Source: Planctomycetota bacterium
Lineage (GTDB): Bacteria > Planctomycetota > UBA1135 > GCA-002686595
NCBI GenBank assembly: GCA_028823395.1
Contig: JAPKBO010000012.1
Location: forward strand, 1 to 36,934
Direction of reading: 5' to 3'
DNA: 36,934 nt
Shown here: positions 15,848 through 24,328 of the stretch, piece by piece
Layout: every line of letters begins with the position of its first letter
Numbering within the stretch: position 1 is the stretch's first letter
Made by a program: the position numbers and the translations under genes
The notes under the pieces: model-generated
What the model was told of the DNA's origin: nothing
The model's database searches: none
What the model saw: the letters and a program-made list of their open reading frames with translations, nothing else

Positions 15848-16226
15848 CTTGGCAGTTCCTGGGAGTGTGGAGCGGTCATCGTGAGGGCGTGGAAATCATG
15901 GCCCGGCGTGTCCAGCATTCTACGGGTCCAGCACCGCCCTCTGCCACGTGCCAGAGGGCCCGGACACCGAATGTCGCCCCAGCCGGATGATCTAGGCCAT
16001 TGGTTGACTGGACCGAGGTTCAAGGTCGTTCGAGCTGTCTTGAATCGAGAGCAGGGAGAGGTGAGTGCGGACGGTCCGTTGGTCCCAGAGGGAGCCTAAC
16101 TGGAGGTAGAGACGAGGTTGAGGGGGGAGGCCGGAGATTGTCTTGAATTGAGGCACTGAGGGCATAATTCTTCCAAGTCAATGTGCAAGGGGAGGGGGGG
16201 GCAAGAGCTAGATTGGGGCCAACTCC
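15848..16226. other. Divergent intergenic region
   Basis: About 380 bases separate the minus-strand lipoprotein gene from the plus-strand coiled-coil gene. Short open frames exist but show no recognisable protein. The left part holds a nested inverted repeat (15908-15967, listed separately). On the right, a weak plus-strand promoter is conceivable: CATAAT at 16163-16168 with TTGTCT at 16138-16143 (19-base spacer). A run of G at 16189-16200 precedes the ATG at 16227 by too far to be a normal ribosome-binding site. Promoters for both flanking genes must lie in this stretch. Confidence 0.5.
15908..15967. repeat. Nested inverted repeat in the divergent region
   Basis: A perfect 8-bp stem (15936-15943 with 15952-15959) encloses an 8-base loop containing the palindrome CACGTG. 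Outside it, 15908-15913 and 15962-15967 are also exact reverse complements (6 bp). A competing 5-bp pairing exists between 15916-15920 and 15969-15973. The region could form a structured leader or small RNA on either strand, or an operator array. It is about 75 to 130 bases upstream of the lipoprotein start on the minus strand. Confidence 0.45.
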
Positions 16227-17033
16227 ATGGAACCCACCTCCCACGATCCGGTCGCCGAGACCCTGCGCCGCTGGTCACGCCAGACGACTCCCGACGAACT
16301 CAAGCGCCGGGGTGTTTCTAATCTGCGCTCGGTCAGTCTGGCACGCGTGTCGAGGCTGATTGAAAAGGCGGTCAATCGCGCGCTGCTGGCGCGGACCTTG
16401 CACAACGATGGGGGCGACGACGACGAAGAGGACGCCCAGTTCGAAAGCATTTCGGTGACGGCGCGTAAGGAATTCATGGCGATGGCAACGGCCGAAGCGC
16501 CGGACGAGGAAGAGCTCTCCCACGTCGAAGAGCACGCGGTCAGCGCACTTGATCAACTGAAGCAGGAGCTCGCCGGGCGTCGCCGTGAGGTCGAGGAGCA
16601 AGAGCGGGCTCTGCGTAGCGTAGGCGGCCTTGCGAAGGACGCGGATGAGCAATTGGCGGGCAAATTACGTGCGCTCTTCGTGTCTTGGGGGGGGCAAGCC
16701 GATGCTCCCACTGCGCTCGAGCGCGAGGTCATCCAATTGACCATTCAAGAGCTACGCCGCGAGCGCGGCAACTCGGAACGGGAACGATTACGCCACCATC
16801 AGGATGAGATCCGTGTCCTGGAACGCCGTATTGGAAAGCTGGCCCGGTTGCTCTCCGATACCGAAGGCAGCTTGGCCCGTGCGCAGCGAGTGGGAACTGC
16901 GGTGAGCGGAATTCCCTCTGAGTTCGACAGCGTTCAGGGTTTGTCAGCGGACGATGAGCTCCACGAAAAGAAATCGGAACTGATGGCCGCGATATTCGAA
17001 GCGAACATGCAGATGAAAGAAGCTGCCGGGTAA
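16227..17033 (+). CDS. Charged coiled-coil protein of unknown function
   Basis: I do not recognise this 268-residue protein. It has no signal peptide or membrane segment. The first 60 residues form a compact basic region (TTPDELKRRGVSNLRSVSLA, then an IEKAVNRALL helix). A very acidic stretch (DGGDDDEEDAQ, about 61-71) follows. Residues about 95-230 are long charged helices with heptad-like spacing, a likely coiled coil (KQELAGRRREVEEQERALRS, LRRERGNSERERLRHHQDEI). The C-terminal 35 residues are helical (LHEKKSELMAAIFEANMQMK). It stands alone between two minus-strand groups, and its stop lies about 57 bases from the convergent end of the large operon. Composition and length suggest a cytosolic scaffold or filament component, without firm evidence. 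Confidence 0.7.
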   Translation: MEPTSHDPVAETLRRWSRQTTPDELKRRGVSNLRSVSLARVSRLIEKAVNRALLARTLHNDGGDDDEEDAQFESISVTARKEFMAMATAEAPDEEELSHVEEHAVSALDQLKQELAGRRREVEEQERALRSVGGLAKDADEQLAGKLRALFVSWGGQADAPTALEREVIQLTIQELRRERGNSERERLRHHQDEIRVLERRIGKLARLLSDTEGSLARAQRVGTAVSGIPSEFDSVQGLSADDELHEKKSELMAAIFEANMQMKEAAG

Positions 17034-17090
17034 CGGAGTGCTTGCTATCCCCGGTCCGCTGTTGAGGGCCACGCAGGTCGCCCCCGAAGT

Positions 17091-18332
17091 TCATCTCTGA
17101 AAGAACGGCAGAATGCCCTGGGGGACCGACAGGTATAGGACGTTCATTGCCGTGGCGTAGGCCTTGCCGTAGCGACCCACCACTCCTCTTCCCGCTGCAT
17201 CGAAGCGCTCGTCACGCCAGGCTCCGTCTTCGTCTTGGTTCACGAGAACTCTGCGGCTCTCGTGTTCCGCCCAAGTACGGAACACCTTCTCGTCCCTGTG
17301 CTGCCAAAGAGCCTGGGCTAGATACAGGCGTTCGTAGAAGGGGAAGCGTGCATCTTCCACGCGGCCCCCCTGTCCTTGAGTCTGCTCTCTTAGCGCCAGC
17401 TTGCGCCAAACGTAGAGGTAGCCTTCCTCGACCTCTTTGCCGTCATACACGCCTGTTGCGTGCAAGGTCGACAGGCAGGCCCCTGTCAGCGCCACGGAGC
17501 TCTGCGGCTGCTGGTGGGAGTACATGAAGCCGCCCTGCTCATCCTGCAGAGAGCGAACGTAGACCAGGGCCCGCTCGATCACCGCTCCATCCACCTGGAA
17601 TCCGATGTTGCGGGCGCCGCGTAGGGCTTGCAGCAGGCACACGGTTACCGAGCCTTCGTGAAGGTCCATGGGTTCAGGTGTGTAATACCAGCCGCCTCGG
17701 GGGCTCTGGGCCTTCTCAATGCACTTCACTCCACGGCGGATGGCGGCGGCCATGCGCTTGCCGCGTTGGCTTCCTGGGGAGAGTGAGTAGGCCTGAGTCA
17801 GGGCGAGGATAGCCAGCCCATGACCGTGGGTGCGTGAGTTCACGTCGCCACGGGAAGTGATGAAGCCGGGATGGGGCTCGTCATCGCCCGCTGAGTGGTC
17901 GAGCAGGAAATCGATGACCTGTGTCAGGGCAGCTTGGTGTGGTCCGCGATTTGTGCTGCTGCCGCCCGCCATGAAGGCCAGGGCCACGAGGGAAGTGACG
18001 CCCACCGGGGCGCTGTGCTCCGTATCTCCGAGGGAGACACGACCTCCGGCCAAGACGTCCTTAGTGAGCCAATTCAGACCGCGCTCACGGCAGAGTCGCA
18101 GGGGGTCTTGGGGGCCGGCGGGTCGCTCCCGAGGGCGCTCGATGCGCGAGCCCTTGCCTTCGTCGTCTTGGGAGCCAAGAGGCGTCCCTGATTGCTCACG
18201 AAGTTCCACCCTAGCTCCGTCCCAGTGATCCGGGAGGGCGCGTCCGGTGGACGAAGCAGACGGAGCGGAGGTCAGCAGCGCGATCAGGGCCGCACTCAGT
18301 ACCCGCGCCGACTCAGTCTGAATCGCGCTCAT
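17091..18332 (-). CDS. Exported squalene-cyclase-fold (prenyltransferase-like) repeat protein 2
   Basis: This 413-residue protein has a probable signal peptide (VLSAALIALLTSAPSAS). After a low-complexity linker (about 30-75) comes an alpha/alpha-barrel of the kind shared by squalene cyclases and prenyltransferase beta subunits. The repeated QW-like motifs QSPRGGW, QDEQGGF and NQDEDGAW mark the barrel repeats. The DxDD proton donor of squalene/hopene cyclases is absent, so cyclase chemistry is unlikely. It ends in ILPFFQR, closely matching the end of its paralogue in the same operon (LLPIFQR). Its ATG lies inside the end of the upstream small gene (20-base overlap). It is the last gene of the eleven-gene operon and converges with the coiled-coil gene. 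Confidence 0.82.
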   Translation of the reverse strand: MSAIQTESARVLSAALIALLTSAPSASSTGRALPDHWDGARVELREQSGTPLGSQDDEGKGSRIERPRERPAGPQDPLRLCRERGLNWLTKDVLAGGRVSLGDTEHSAPVGVTSLVALAFMAGGSSTNRGPHQAALTQVIDFLLDHSAGDDEPHPGFITSRGDVNSRTHGHGLAILALTQAYSLSPGSQRGKRMAAAIRRGVKCIEKAQSPRGGWYYTPEPMDLHEGSVTVCLLQALRGARNIGFQVDGAVIERALVYVRSLQDEQGGFMYSHQQPQSSVALTGACLSTLHATGVYDGKEVEEGYLYVWRKLALREQTQGQGGRVEDARFPFYERLYLAQALWQHRDEKVFRTWAEHESRRVLVNQDEDGAWRDERFDAAGRGVVGRYGKAYATAMNVLYLSVPQGILPFFQR

Positions 18333-18696
18333 TCAAGCGCCGGTAGTAGGAGTCAATCCAATCTCGGTAGCGCGGAGGCAAATCCGTGCCGCCCTCGGCC
18401 CGGAATAGGTCACGCAGGTGGACGGGTAGGTTTCCCCACTGGTCCTTGCCATTTACGACCATCAGGGGTGCACCGGCCGCGTCCACAGGCTGCGCTGCGG
18501 TTTGATTGCCCTCCGGCGGACCGTCCTTGTTGCTGTCGGGCTGTCCGCTCGTTCCCGGTTCCTTGTCCTGGCCCTCGGGTTGGCCGGGGTCTTGCTTTGG
18601 TCCGTCCGGGGTTTGTTCCTTGCGACCGCTTTCCTTATCTCCTTGCTGGCTGTCCTCGGGAGCACCGTTCCCAGGCGACTGACCGTCGCCCGCCAT
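18313..18696 (-). CDS. Small Pro/Gly/Gln-rich protein with conserved C-terminal helix motif
   Basis: The 127-residue product is disordered-looking over its first 85 residues, dominated by Gly, Pro, Gln, Asp and Lys. The last 40 residues form a compact motif: WGNLPVHLRDLFRAEG, then DLPPRYRDWIDSYYRRLNE. Similar LPP-x-YR-x-x-I-x-x-YY ends are, as far as I recall, found on proteins in MoxR/VWA clusters of planctomycetes, which supports it being a real gene rather than noise. No signal peptide or membrane segment is evident in this frame. It starts 9 bases after the stop of the preceding small exported protein and overlaps the next gene by 20 bases. Function is unknown; an adaptor docking peptide is plausible. 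Confidence 0.65.
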   Translation of the reverse strand: MAGDGQSPGNGAPEDSQQGDKESGRKEQTPDGPKQDPGQPEGQDKEPGTSGQPDSNKDGPPEGNQTAAQPVDAAGAPLMVVNGKDQWGNLPVHLRDLFRAEGGTDLPPRYRDWIDSYYRRLNERDSD

Positions 18697-18705
18697 GGCG
18701 CCGCT

Positions 18706-19152
18706 TCATGTACCGCCTTGCTGTGCCGCGATCTCAAGAATGCGATCAATGTCTTCCAACACGCGTGCGCCTTCGCCGCGCGTTGCTGAAAGCAAGTCTG
18801 CGATCCCACCGGCGGTCAGGCGTGGGGGTCTGGCAGAGGTGATCAGATCGCCCAGGCCACTCTTCTGCATGTCTCCCAGGCGCGAGGTGTCCCCCGCCGA
18901 GGCGTCCAGGAGGTACGAGCCCATCTCCTGCATGCGGCGCTCCACCGCGTGGAACAATTCGAGCATCTCATCCTGGGGCGAGCGTTCAGCCTCCACTACA
19001 TCCCGCAGTCGGGGCTGGATGGGCGTCGGCTCCTGGGCCAGGCCCAGACCAAAGGATGTCGCACACAAGATCCCGCACGCCAGACTCGACGTGGTCGCGA
19101 TCATGGGGAGGCGGTGGGAGAGCACAGCGAGGTACAGGTGTTTCATGGTCAT
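18706..19152 (-). CDS. Small exported helical protein
   Basis: I place the start at the ATG at 19152 (148 residues) rather than further upstream, because the frame before it overlaps the end of the previous gene and codes for nothing recognisable, while the chosen start gives a signal-peptide-like N-terminus (ATTSSLACGILCATSFGLGLAQ). An ATG two codons later is also possible. The mature part, about 105 residues, is helical with an acidic first half (EAERSPQDEMLELFHAVERR) and a conserved-looking end (PPRLTAGGIADLLSATRG, then EDIDRILEIAAQQGG). It lies 22 bases after the coiled-coil gene. I do not recognise the family. Its position implies a role with the coiled-coil and DUF4175-like proteins. 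Confidence 0.65.
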   Translation of the reverse strand: MTMKHLYLAVLSHRLPMIATTSSLACGILCATSFGLGLAQEPTPIQPRLRDVVEAERSPQDEMLELFHAVERRMQEMGSYLLDASAGDTSRLGDMQKSGLGDLITSARPPRLTAGGIADLLSATRGEGARVLEDIDRILEIAAQQGGT

Positions 19153-19174
19153 GGTCGTCCTTGGTCCTAATTTA

Positions 19175-22000
19175 TCATCGCCCATCATCGGCCTCTTCGC
19201 CAGGATTTGTGCCCTGCTCGTCGGGATTGTCCGTTTCGGGACCATCCGGGGCCGCCCCAGGGGCCTGCCCCGGGGGGGCGGGGATTTCCAGGCGTTCCCG
19301 AAACAAGGTGAACAGCTCGCTGATCCGATTGTGCTGATAGGCCAGACGGGAGATGTCTTCAAGTAGCAGGGGGTCCAGGTCCTCAGTGGGGCCCGCCAGC
19401 TCGGGGTGCAACTGCAGTTGCTGTTCCAGCTTGGCGATCAGCTCGACCTCCATCATGCGCAGCAGCTTCAGCTCGGCCACGTCCGGCACGAGGGGCTGGG
19501 GCTGCTGAGGACCGCTGCCACCTCCCCCGGAGGGGGGAGGCTCCTCCTCCTGCTGCCGCTCGCCGAGCTCCTTATCAAGTGCATCCTTCAGCCAGACTAG
19601 GTTGCGATGCACGTCTTCCTGCAAGGCCTGGATGCGCTCGCCACTCTGATAGCCGCCGCCCTCGCCCATGTCTCTGGCTATACGCACCAGGTCGGCCTCA
19701 ACATTGCGGACAATCTCCGCGAAGACAGCCACTCCTTCTTTGGCAATGGCGCTGCGCACTTGGTTGGCACGCTGAGCGATGGCCTCAAACTCACGACTTG
19801 TATTACGCAGGCGCACTCTGTCTGAGCGGCTCACGCGCGTACGACCCTCGCGGGAGGCATTGATTTCCTTGGTGGCGCGCATCTGTTCCTCGAGCATCTC
19901 GAGCATGGCCTGAACTTCCTCGGCCACGCGGAAGAGTAACTCTTCCTGGCGCAGGCGTTGGTACTGCTCCTCTTCCTCTTCCAGATCGTCCAGCGCCTCA
20001 CGAATCTCCTGTTCGGTCTGCTCCTCTTGTTGCTGAGCTTGGTCGAGGTTGCCCTCTTGCAGAGAATCCGAAGCTTCGCTCGCGCTGGAGGCCGCCTTGG
20101 ACAGGTTGGGCTGCGGTAGGGGGGAGTTGCGTTCTTCGTTGAGCTTTGCGAGTTCCAGTAGCTTCTCTTCGATAGCTTTTTGCCGCTCAGCCTGCTCCTT
20201 GGCGCGCTCTTTTTGCTCGGGGGTTTGGGGTTCGATGCCCTCTTCGGCCGCGCGCCGAGCTTGCTCTAGCTGGTCGATGGCCTCGCGCTGTGATTTTTGG
20301 GCGTCCGACTGGCTACCTTTGGATCCCATCTGGCTAGAGGCTTGCTGCATGGACCCCTGAGCCTCGGAGAGAGAACCTTGTACATCCTCCTGGGAGGAAG
20401 GAGCCATGGATCCTTGAGCCGCCTGCTCTCCAAGTTCGCTGATTTTCTCTGCCAATTGTTCCTGGCGCTCCTGCAATGCCTCGCGTTCGGCGTCATCGGC
20501 TTGTTCGTGGGCATCTTCCAGTGCGCGGCCGACCTCGGATAGGGCCCGTTGAAGGGCTTCCTGTCCCTGCTTGGCCGCCTCGCGGCCGGCCTCCGCTTGG
20601 CCTTGTCGCGCCGCCTCGGCGGCTGCTTCAAGTGACTCCTGAGCCTCGTTCAATGCAGAGGCCAACGCTTCGGCATTCTCGATCTCATGACGCTCGGCTG
20701 CACTTGCGGCCTCGCGTTCCAGAGCGCGAGTCTCTTGTGCTCCTTGGTCCTGGGAGGCTTCGAGAGCTTGGGCCGTCTGGCTCTGGGTCGCGATGCCTAG
20801 GTCCAGTTCATCGATGGCTTCCTGGATATTCTCCGGTGTTTCGAGAGCTTCCTGAACCCGCTCTGCCGTCCGGCCTGCGGCGCTGTCTTTCTCCGCAAGC
20901 GGCTTGGCCAGGGAGCGAGCCTGCTCGCGGGCCGCAGCGCTCTCCCGGGCGGCGTTGCCTGCCTGCTGGGCAAGATCTTCGGCGGCCTGGCGCGCTTCTT
21001 CTGCTGCAGCCTTGCGCTGCTCTTCAGTGCTCGCGGCCTGGGCGCTAGCCGCGGCCTGCGCCAGAGCTTGGGCAACGGATTGAGCTGCTTCCCGGCCCGA
21101 GGCTCGTGCGTCCCGTTCCGCGCGCTCGGCTGCTGCCTGCAGCTCCTCGGCCGGCTCCCCGCTCTCCAGAGCCTCAGCCGCAGCCTGCAGCTCTGCTACG
21201 CCCTGCTCCAACCGCGCTTGGTCGGCTTCCGCAGAGCGCGCGCTCTCAAGGGGTGTGCGCAGGAGCCGCAGCTGTTCCTGGGCGAGTGGATCCCAGCCTT
21301 CAAAAACCTCGCCACTGACGGCCTGGGCGGCGATCAACTCCTCGAGGCGCGATCGAAACGCCTCCAAGTCAAAAATGCCGCCTGACCGCGCCTGCTGCTC
21401 ACTGGCTGCGAGGATCGAGCGCTGCTCGGTAAGAGCCTCTGACAGCCCTTGCTCCAACGCACGCTGGGCATCGTTGGCCGAGTCGTCGCGCAATTGTTCG
21501 GTGTCTTCGCGCAGCTTGGCTTCCTCGTCGGCCATCTGCCCCAAGGCCGCGCGCACCTGCTTGAGCTTCTCCAGCTCCTCTTCCAGGTTTTCCAGTCCCT
21601 GTCGATCCATGAGGATGTCGAGCAGGCTGGCCAGGTTCGTCAGGATGCGCTCCTGATTCTCTAGTGCTGTATGCGTGCGGCCGGCGCGGATGTCCTCGCG
21701 GGTGCGCTCCATCCACTCCTCGAGGGTGTACGCTTGCGAATCTCCGCCGCGAGAGTCCAAGTGAGAGATACCCGAGCGCAGCAGCTCGGCTGCGTGCACT
21801 CTGCCCTCGGTCTCCAATCGCGCGGCCAGGGTCACCATGGTCTCCCGTAGGCGCGATAGTTGACGGTGCAAGAGCAGTTGCTCTTCCGCCAAGGCCGCTT
21901 GCTCTCGGGTTAGGTCATCCTGCAAGACTGCGGCGCGCGCCGGCATCAGGCTCGCGCACAGGCAGAGCAGGGCTGCGGTGCATGTTCGAACGGTGCTCAT
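19175..22000 (-). CDS. Very long Ala/Glu/Gln-rich exported coiled-coil protein
   Basis: The 941-residue product starts at the ATG at 22000, which overlaps the previous stop (ATGA), has a GGAGG ribosome-binding site at 22005-22009 and gives a proper signal peptide (AALLCLCASLMPARA). Almost the whole mature protein is predicted helix and coiled coil, with long stretches dominated by Ala, Glu, Gln and Arg. About residue 800-835 is a Gly/Pro-rich linker (PPPSGGGGSGPQQP). It is followed by LVPDVAELKLLRMMEVEL and more helix, then a disordered acidic tail. This matches the helical half of DUF4175-like proteins. The gene directly downstream of the DUF4175-like membrane gene suggests the pair is one such protein split in two. 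It could form a long periplasmic rod or scaffold. Confidence 0.8.
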   Translation of the reverse strand: MSTVRTCTAALLCLCASLMPARAAVLQDDLTREQAALAEEQLLLHRQLSRLRETMVTLAARLETEGRVHAAELLRSGISHLDSRGGDSQAYTLEEWMERTREDIRAGRTHTALENQERILTNLASLLDILMDRQGLENLEEELEKLKQVRAALGQMADEEAKLREDTEQLRDDSANDAQRALEQGLSEALTEQRSILAASEQQARSGGIFDLEAFRSRLEELIAAQAVSGEVFEGWDPLAQEQLRLLRTPLESARSAEADQARLEQGVAELQAAAEALESGEPAEELQAAAERAERDARASGREAAQSVAQALAQAAASAQAASTEEQRKAAAEEARQAAEDLAQQAGNAARESAAAREQARSLAKPLAEKDSAAGRTAERVQEALETPENIQEAIDELDLGIATQSQTAQALEASQDQGAQETRALEREAASAAERHEIENAEALASALNEAQESLEAAAEAARQGQAEAGREAAKQGQEALQRALSEVGRALEDAHEQADDAEREALQERQEQLAEKISELGEQAAQGSMAPSSQEDVQGSLSEAQGSMQQASSQMGSKGSQSDAQKSQREAIDQLEQARRAAEEGIEPQTPEQKERAKEQAERQKAIEEKLLELAKLNEERNSPLPQPNLSKAASSASEASDSLQEGNLDQAQQQEEQTEQEIREALDDLEEEEEQYQRLRQEELLFRVAEEVQAMLEMLEEQMRATKEINASREGRTRVSRSDRVRLRNTSREFEAIAQRANQVRSAIAKEGVAVFAEIVRNVEADLVRIARDMGEGGGYQSGERIQALQEDVHRNLVWLKDALDKELGERQQEEEPPPSGGGGSGPQQPQPLVPDVAELKLLRMMEVELIAKLEQQLQLHPELAGPTEDLDPLLLEDISRLAYQHNRISELFTLFRERLEIPAPPGQAPGAAPDGPETDNPDEQGTNPGEEADDGR

Positions 22001-24324
22001 TTGTCCTCCGCGAAACGTTGAGTGCGTTGCTTGAGACTCTTTTGGTGATTCAAGATGTCGCGTGTGAGGGTCAGAACGGATTGAAAGTTGTCCCACTCGC
22101 CGAGCTTGCCGAGTAGGCGATCGAGAGTCGCTTGGACCTCTACCTGGGCACGCAATGCCGCTTCCACGTGATCCAGGACCTGGGCGGGCTTGGGTTCGTC
22201 GCGTGCCTCCTGAAGGTGGCTCACTGCCTGGGCGCCGTGCTCCTCACTGACTTCCAGGGCCAGCCCCACCATCTCGAGCAGGTCCCCGGCTAGCTGGGCT
22301 TGACCCAGATCCCCGGCAATGTGGGCCTTGTGTAATCCCGCCCAGGCCTGGGTGGGGAATCCACGCTCCGTTTGATTGGCCAGCCTCTGGTCGAGTCCAT
22401 CGAGCAAGGCCGTAGCGCGCTCATCGATACGCGCATACAGGAGCCCTTCGGTCACTTGAGCCAAGTCCCGAGCTAGGGCGCGTGCGTCTCCTTCAAGGCG
22501 CTTGGCTCCGTTCAGGAGTGAGCTGAAATCCGGTTGCTCGTCCGGTGGCGACGTGTCGCCTGTGATCTGTTCCAAGGAGGCGAGCATGGACTGCAGTGAG
22601 GCGAGCTGGCTGCGGCCTTGTTCATAGACGGTGCCTGCGCGTTCACCGGCCCGTGCCAGTTGATCTTTCACGTTGCGTAAGTACTCATCACCCGTGACGA
22701 CGCGCAGGTGCACGGGCGCAGATTGGCTGCTTCCAGCCTGAGGCTCCCGATTGTCACGGGCCACGACCTGAAGAGTCCAGCGTGATCCCGCTGGCGGGGT
22801 GTCATCCGGGGAGAGTTCGTTCACTTCCAAACGCGTGCGGGCCACTTGTCGGTCACGGCTGGCAGAACCCAGGCTTGAAAGGTCTCTTGGAACCGGACGC
22901 GGGGTGAGGGTTCCCTCACTTAGGGTCTGATCCGGGTCCGTGGCACTGCGCAGATCCCAGCGAACGTCGGCGATAGCAAAGTCATCCTCGAGGCGGACGT
23001 GCAGCGGCACGGCGCCGCCCGCGACAACGTCTACTTCAGCACGGCTGGGGGCCAAGAGGAAAACCTCGGGGCGCCGATCTTCGATCACGCTCAGAGCGTG
23101 CAAGCCGGGGTCGGGGTTGGGCAGTCCACTACCGTCGAGCAGGTCGAAGCTCACGCGCAGCGAAAGCTGGGCCTTGATCTCGAATGAGAGACCCGCGAGC
23201 TGGCCTTCTTCTGCGGACGGCTGCCCGGATTCGCGCCGTGGAAAGACCCCGGCCACCAGAGGGCGCACGAGGTCCTCGGGAAGTAGCCGTGCCGAGCCCG
23301 TGGCGTCTGCTGGGTCGGGTTGAATCGTCACGCGCACGGTCGAGCCTTGGAGTACTTCTACGTCGGGATCGAAGGTCATCCCTTGGGCTAGACCGCTGTA
23401 CGCGGGCGGCGTCACCTCCCAGGCGATACCGGCCACCACCGGTGGTTGCAGGACCGTGAGGCTCACGCTGGTGCCCTCGTCCCCGTGATCTCCGCCTGTG
23501 ACATAGAAGCTTACGTCCTGCTGAACCGAGCGTAAAAGCGTGCGGAACAGGTCGGTACCTCCCGAGTTCAAGGCCTTTTGATGCCCACTGTCGAAGTGCA
23601 GGATCACCTCACTCGGAGTCTCGCCGATGGCGCGCACGAGGATGGGGACGTCGCTGCCTCTGGCGGCGCGCACGAGTATGCGCTCGCCATCGATCTCCAC
23701 TTGAAGGCGTTGGCCCACGGCGGGGATCTCCAGTACCAAGTGGGTTCGCTGGGGCCAGGGAAGTTCCCGGCCCAACGCACGCTCGAAGAAGATGCCGGCA
23801 AGTACTGGGTTGGCGGTCAGGATCGTCGCGCAGGATCCGGCTAGGACGGCCCCTGAAAGGAAACGCCACCGGGGACCTGAGCGCTTCAGAACCGGGTCGG
23901 GGCTGAGGGTGCGCGCCAACTCCTCTGCGTCCTTGTGCACCCGTTCCACCAACTCTCGACCAGGAGCATCGCTGTCCATCGGGGCGAGCTCGATAGCGCT
24001 CACCAACAGGTCGGCGCTGCCCGGGTGAGCCCGCTCGAGCAAGCGTGCCAGCCCGGAGCGCATGGGGATGCACCCGAGAGGCCTGGCGATGTGGCGCCGT
24101 GCGATCCACAAGGGCAAGGCTACTAGGAGCGTTGCATGGAGCAGGCGTAGTGCGCGGGGCAGATGCAGCCAGCGGTCCGCGCCGTACATAAACAGGAGCC
24201 ACAGAGACGTGGCCACCAAGAGTGTGCCGAGGCCGTGAAGCCAGATCTGGCGCACCAGGGCGCTCCGCAGGCGACCGAGCAGGGCCTCGAGGAGCGGAGA
24301 GGGGGGGCGGGGCGTGAGGCTCAA
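21997..24324 (-). CDS. DUF4175-like membrane protein
   Basis: The 775-residue protein begins with two adjacent hydrophobic helices (about 28-50 and 60-80) and a third near 155-175. A large extracytoplasmic part follows, with Ig-like beta segments (EVTPPAYSGLAQGMTFDPD is typical of the DUF4175 family, as is DDFAIADVRWDL). It ends in about 230 residues of helices. Family members are large membrane proteins of unknown function often found near MoxR and VWA genes. A TTG at 24324, 4 bases after the squalene-cyclase-fold gene, is the only start upstream of the first helix that I can support; there is no clear ribosome-binding site. It overlaps the coiled-coil gene by 4 bases. Confidence 0.78.
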   Translation of the reverse strand: MSLTPRPPSPLLEALLGRLRSALVRQIWLHGLGTLLVATSLWLLFMYGADRWLHLPRALRLLHATLLVALPLWIARRHIARPLGCIPMRSGLARLLERAHPGSADLLVSAIELAPMDSDAPGRELVERVHKDAEELARTLSPDPVLKRSGPRWRFLSGAVLAGSCATILTANPVLAGIFFERALGRELPWPQRTHLVLEIPAVGQRLQVEIDGERILVRAARGSDVPILVRAIGETPSEVILHFDSGHQKALNSGGTDLFRTLLRSVQQDVSFYVTGGDHGDEGTSVSLTVLQPPVVAGIAWEVTPPAYSGLAQGMTFDPDVEVLQGSTVRVTIQPDPADATGSARLLPEDLVRPLVAGVFPRRESGQPSAEEGQLAGLSFEIKAQLSLRVSFDLLDGSGLPNPDPGLHALSVIEDRRPEVFLLAPSRAEVDVVAGGAVPLHVRLEDDFAIADVRWDLRSATDPDQTLSEGTLTPRPVPRDLSSLGSASRDRQVARTRLEVNELSPDDTPPAGSRWTLQVVARDNREPQAGSSQSAPVHLRVVTGDEYLRNVKDQLARAGERAGTVYEQGRSQLASLQSMLASLEQITGDTSPPDEQPDFSSLLNGAKRLEGDARALARDLAQVTEGLLYARIDERATALLDGLDQRLANQTERGFPTQAWAGLHKAHIAGDLGQAQLAGDLLEMVGLALEVSEEHGAQAVSHLQEARDEPKPAQVLDHVEAALRAQVEVQATLDRLLGKLGEWDNFQSVLTLTRDILNHQKSLKQRTQRFAEDK

Positions 24325-24328
24325 GGGA

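Noticed and set aside
15881-16099. Small plus-strand open frame in the divergent region
   Set aside because: No recognisable protein, no ribosome-binding site, and it runs across the inverted repeats.
18192-18842. Plus-strand open frame spanning three minus-strand genes
   Set aside because: It is Arg/Pro-rich, without domains, and conflicts with three operon genes whose junctions and motifs are coherent.
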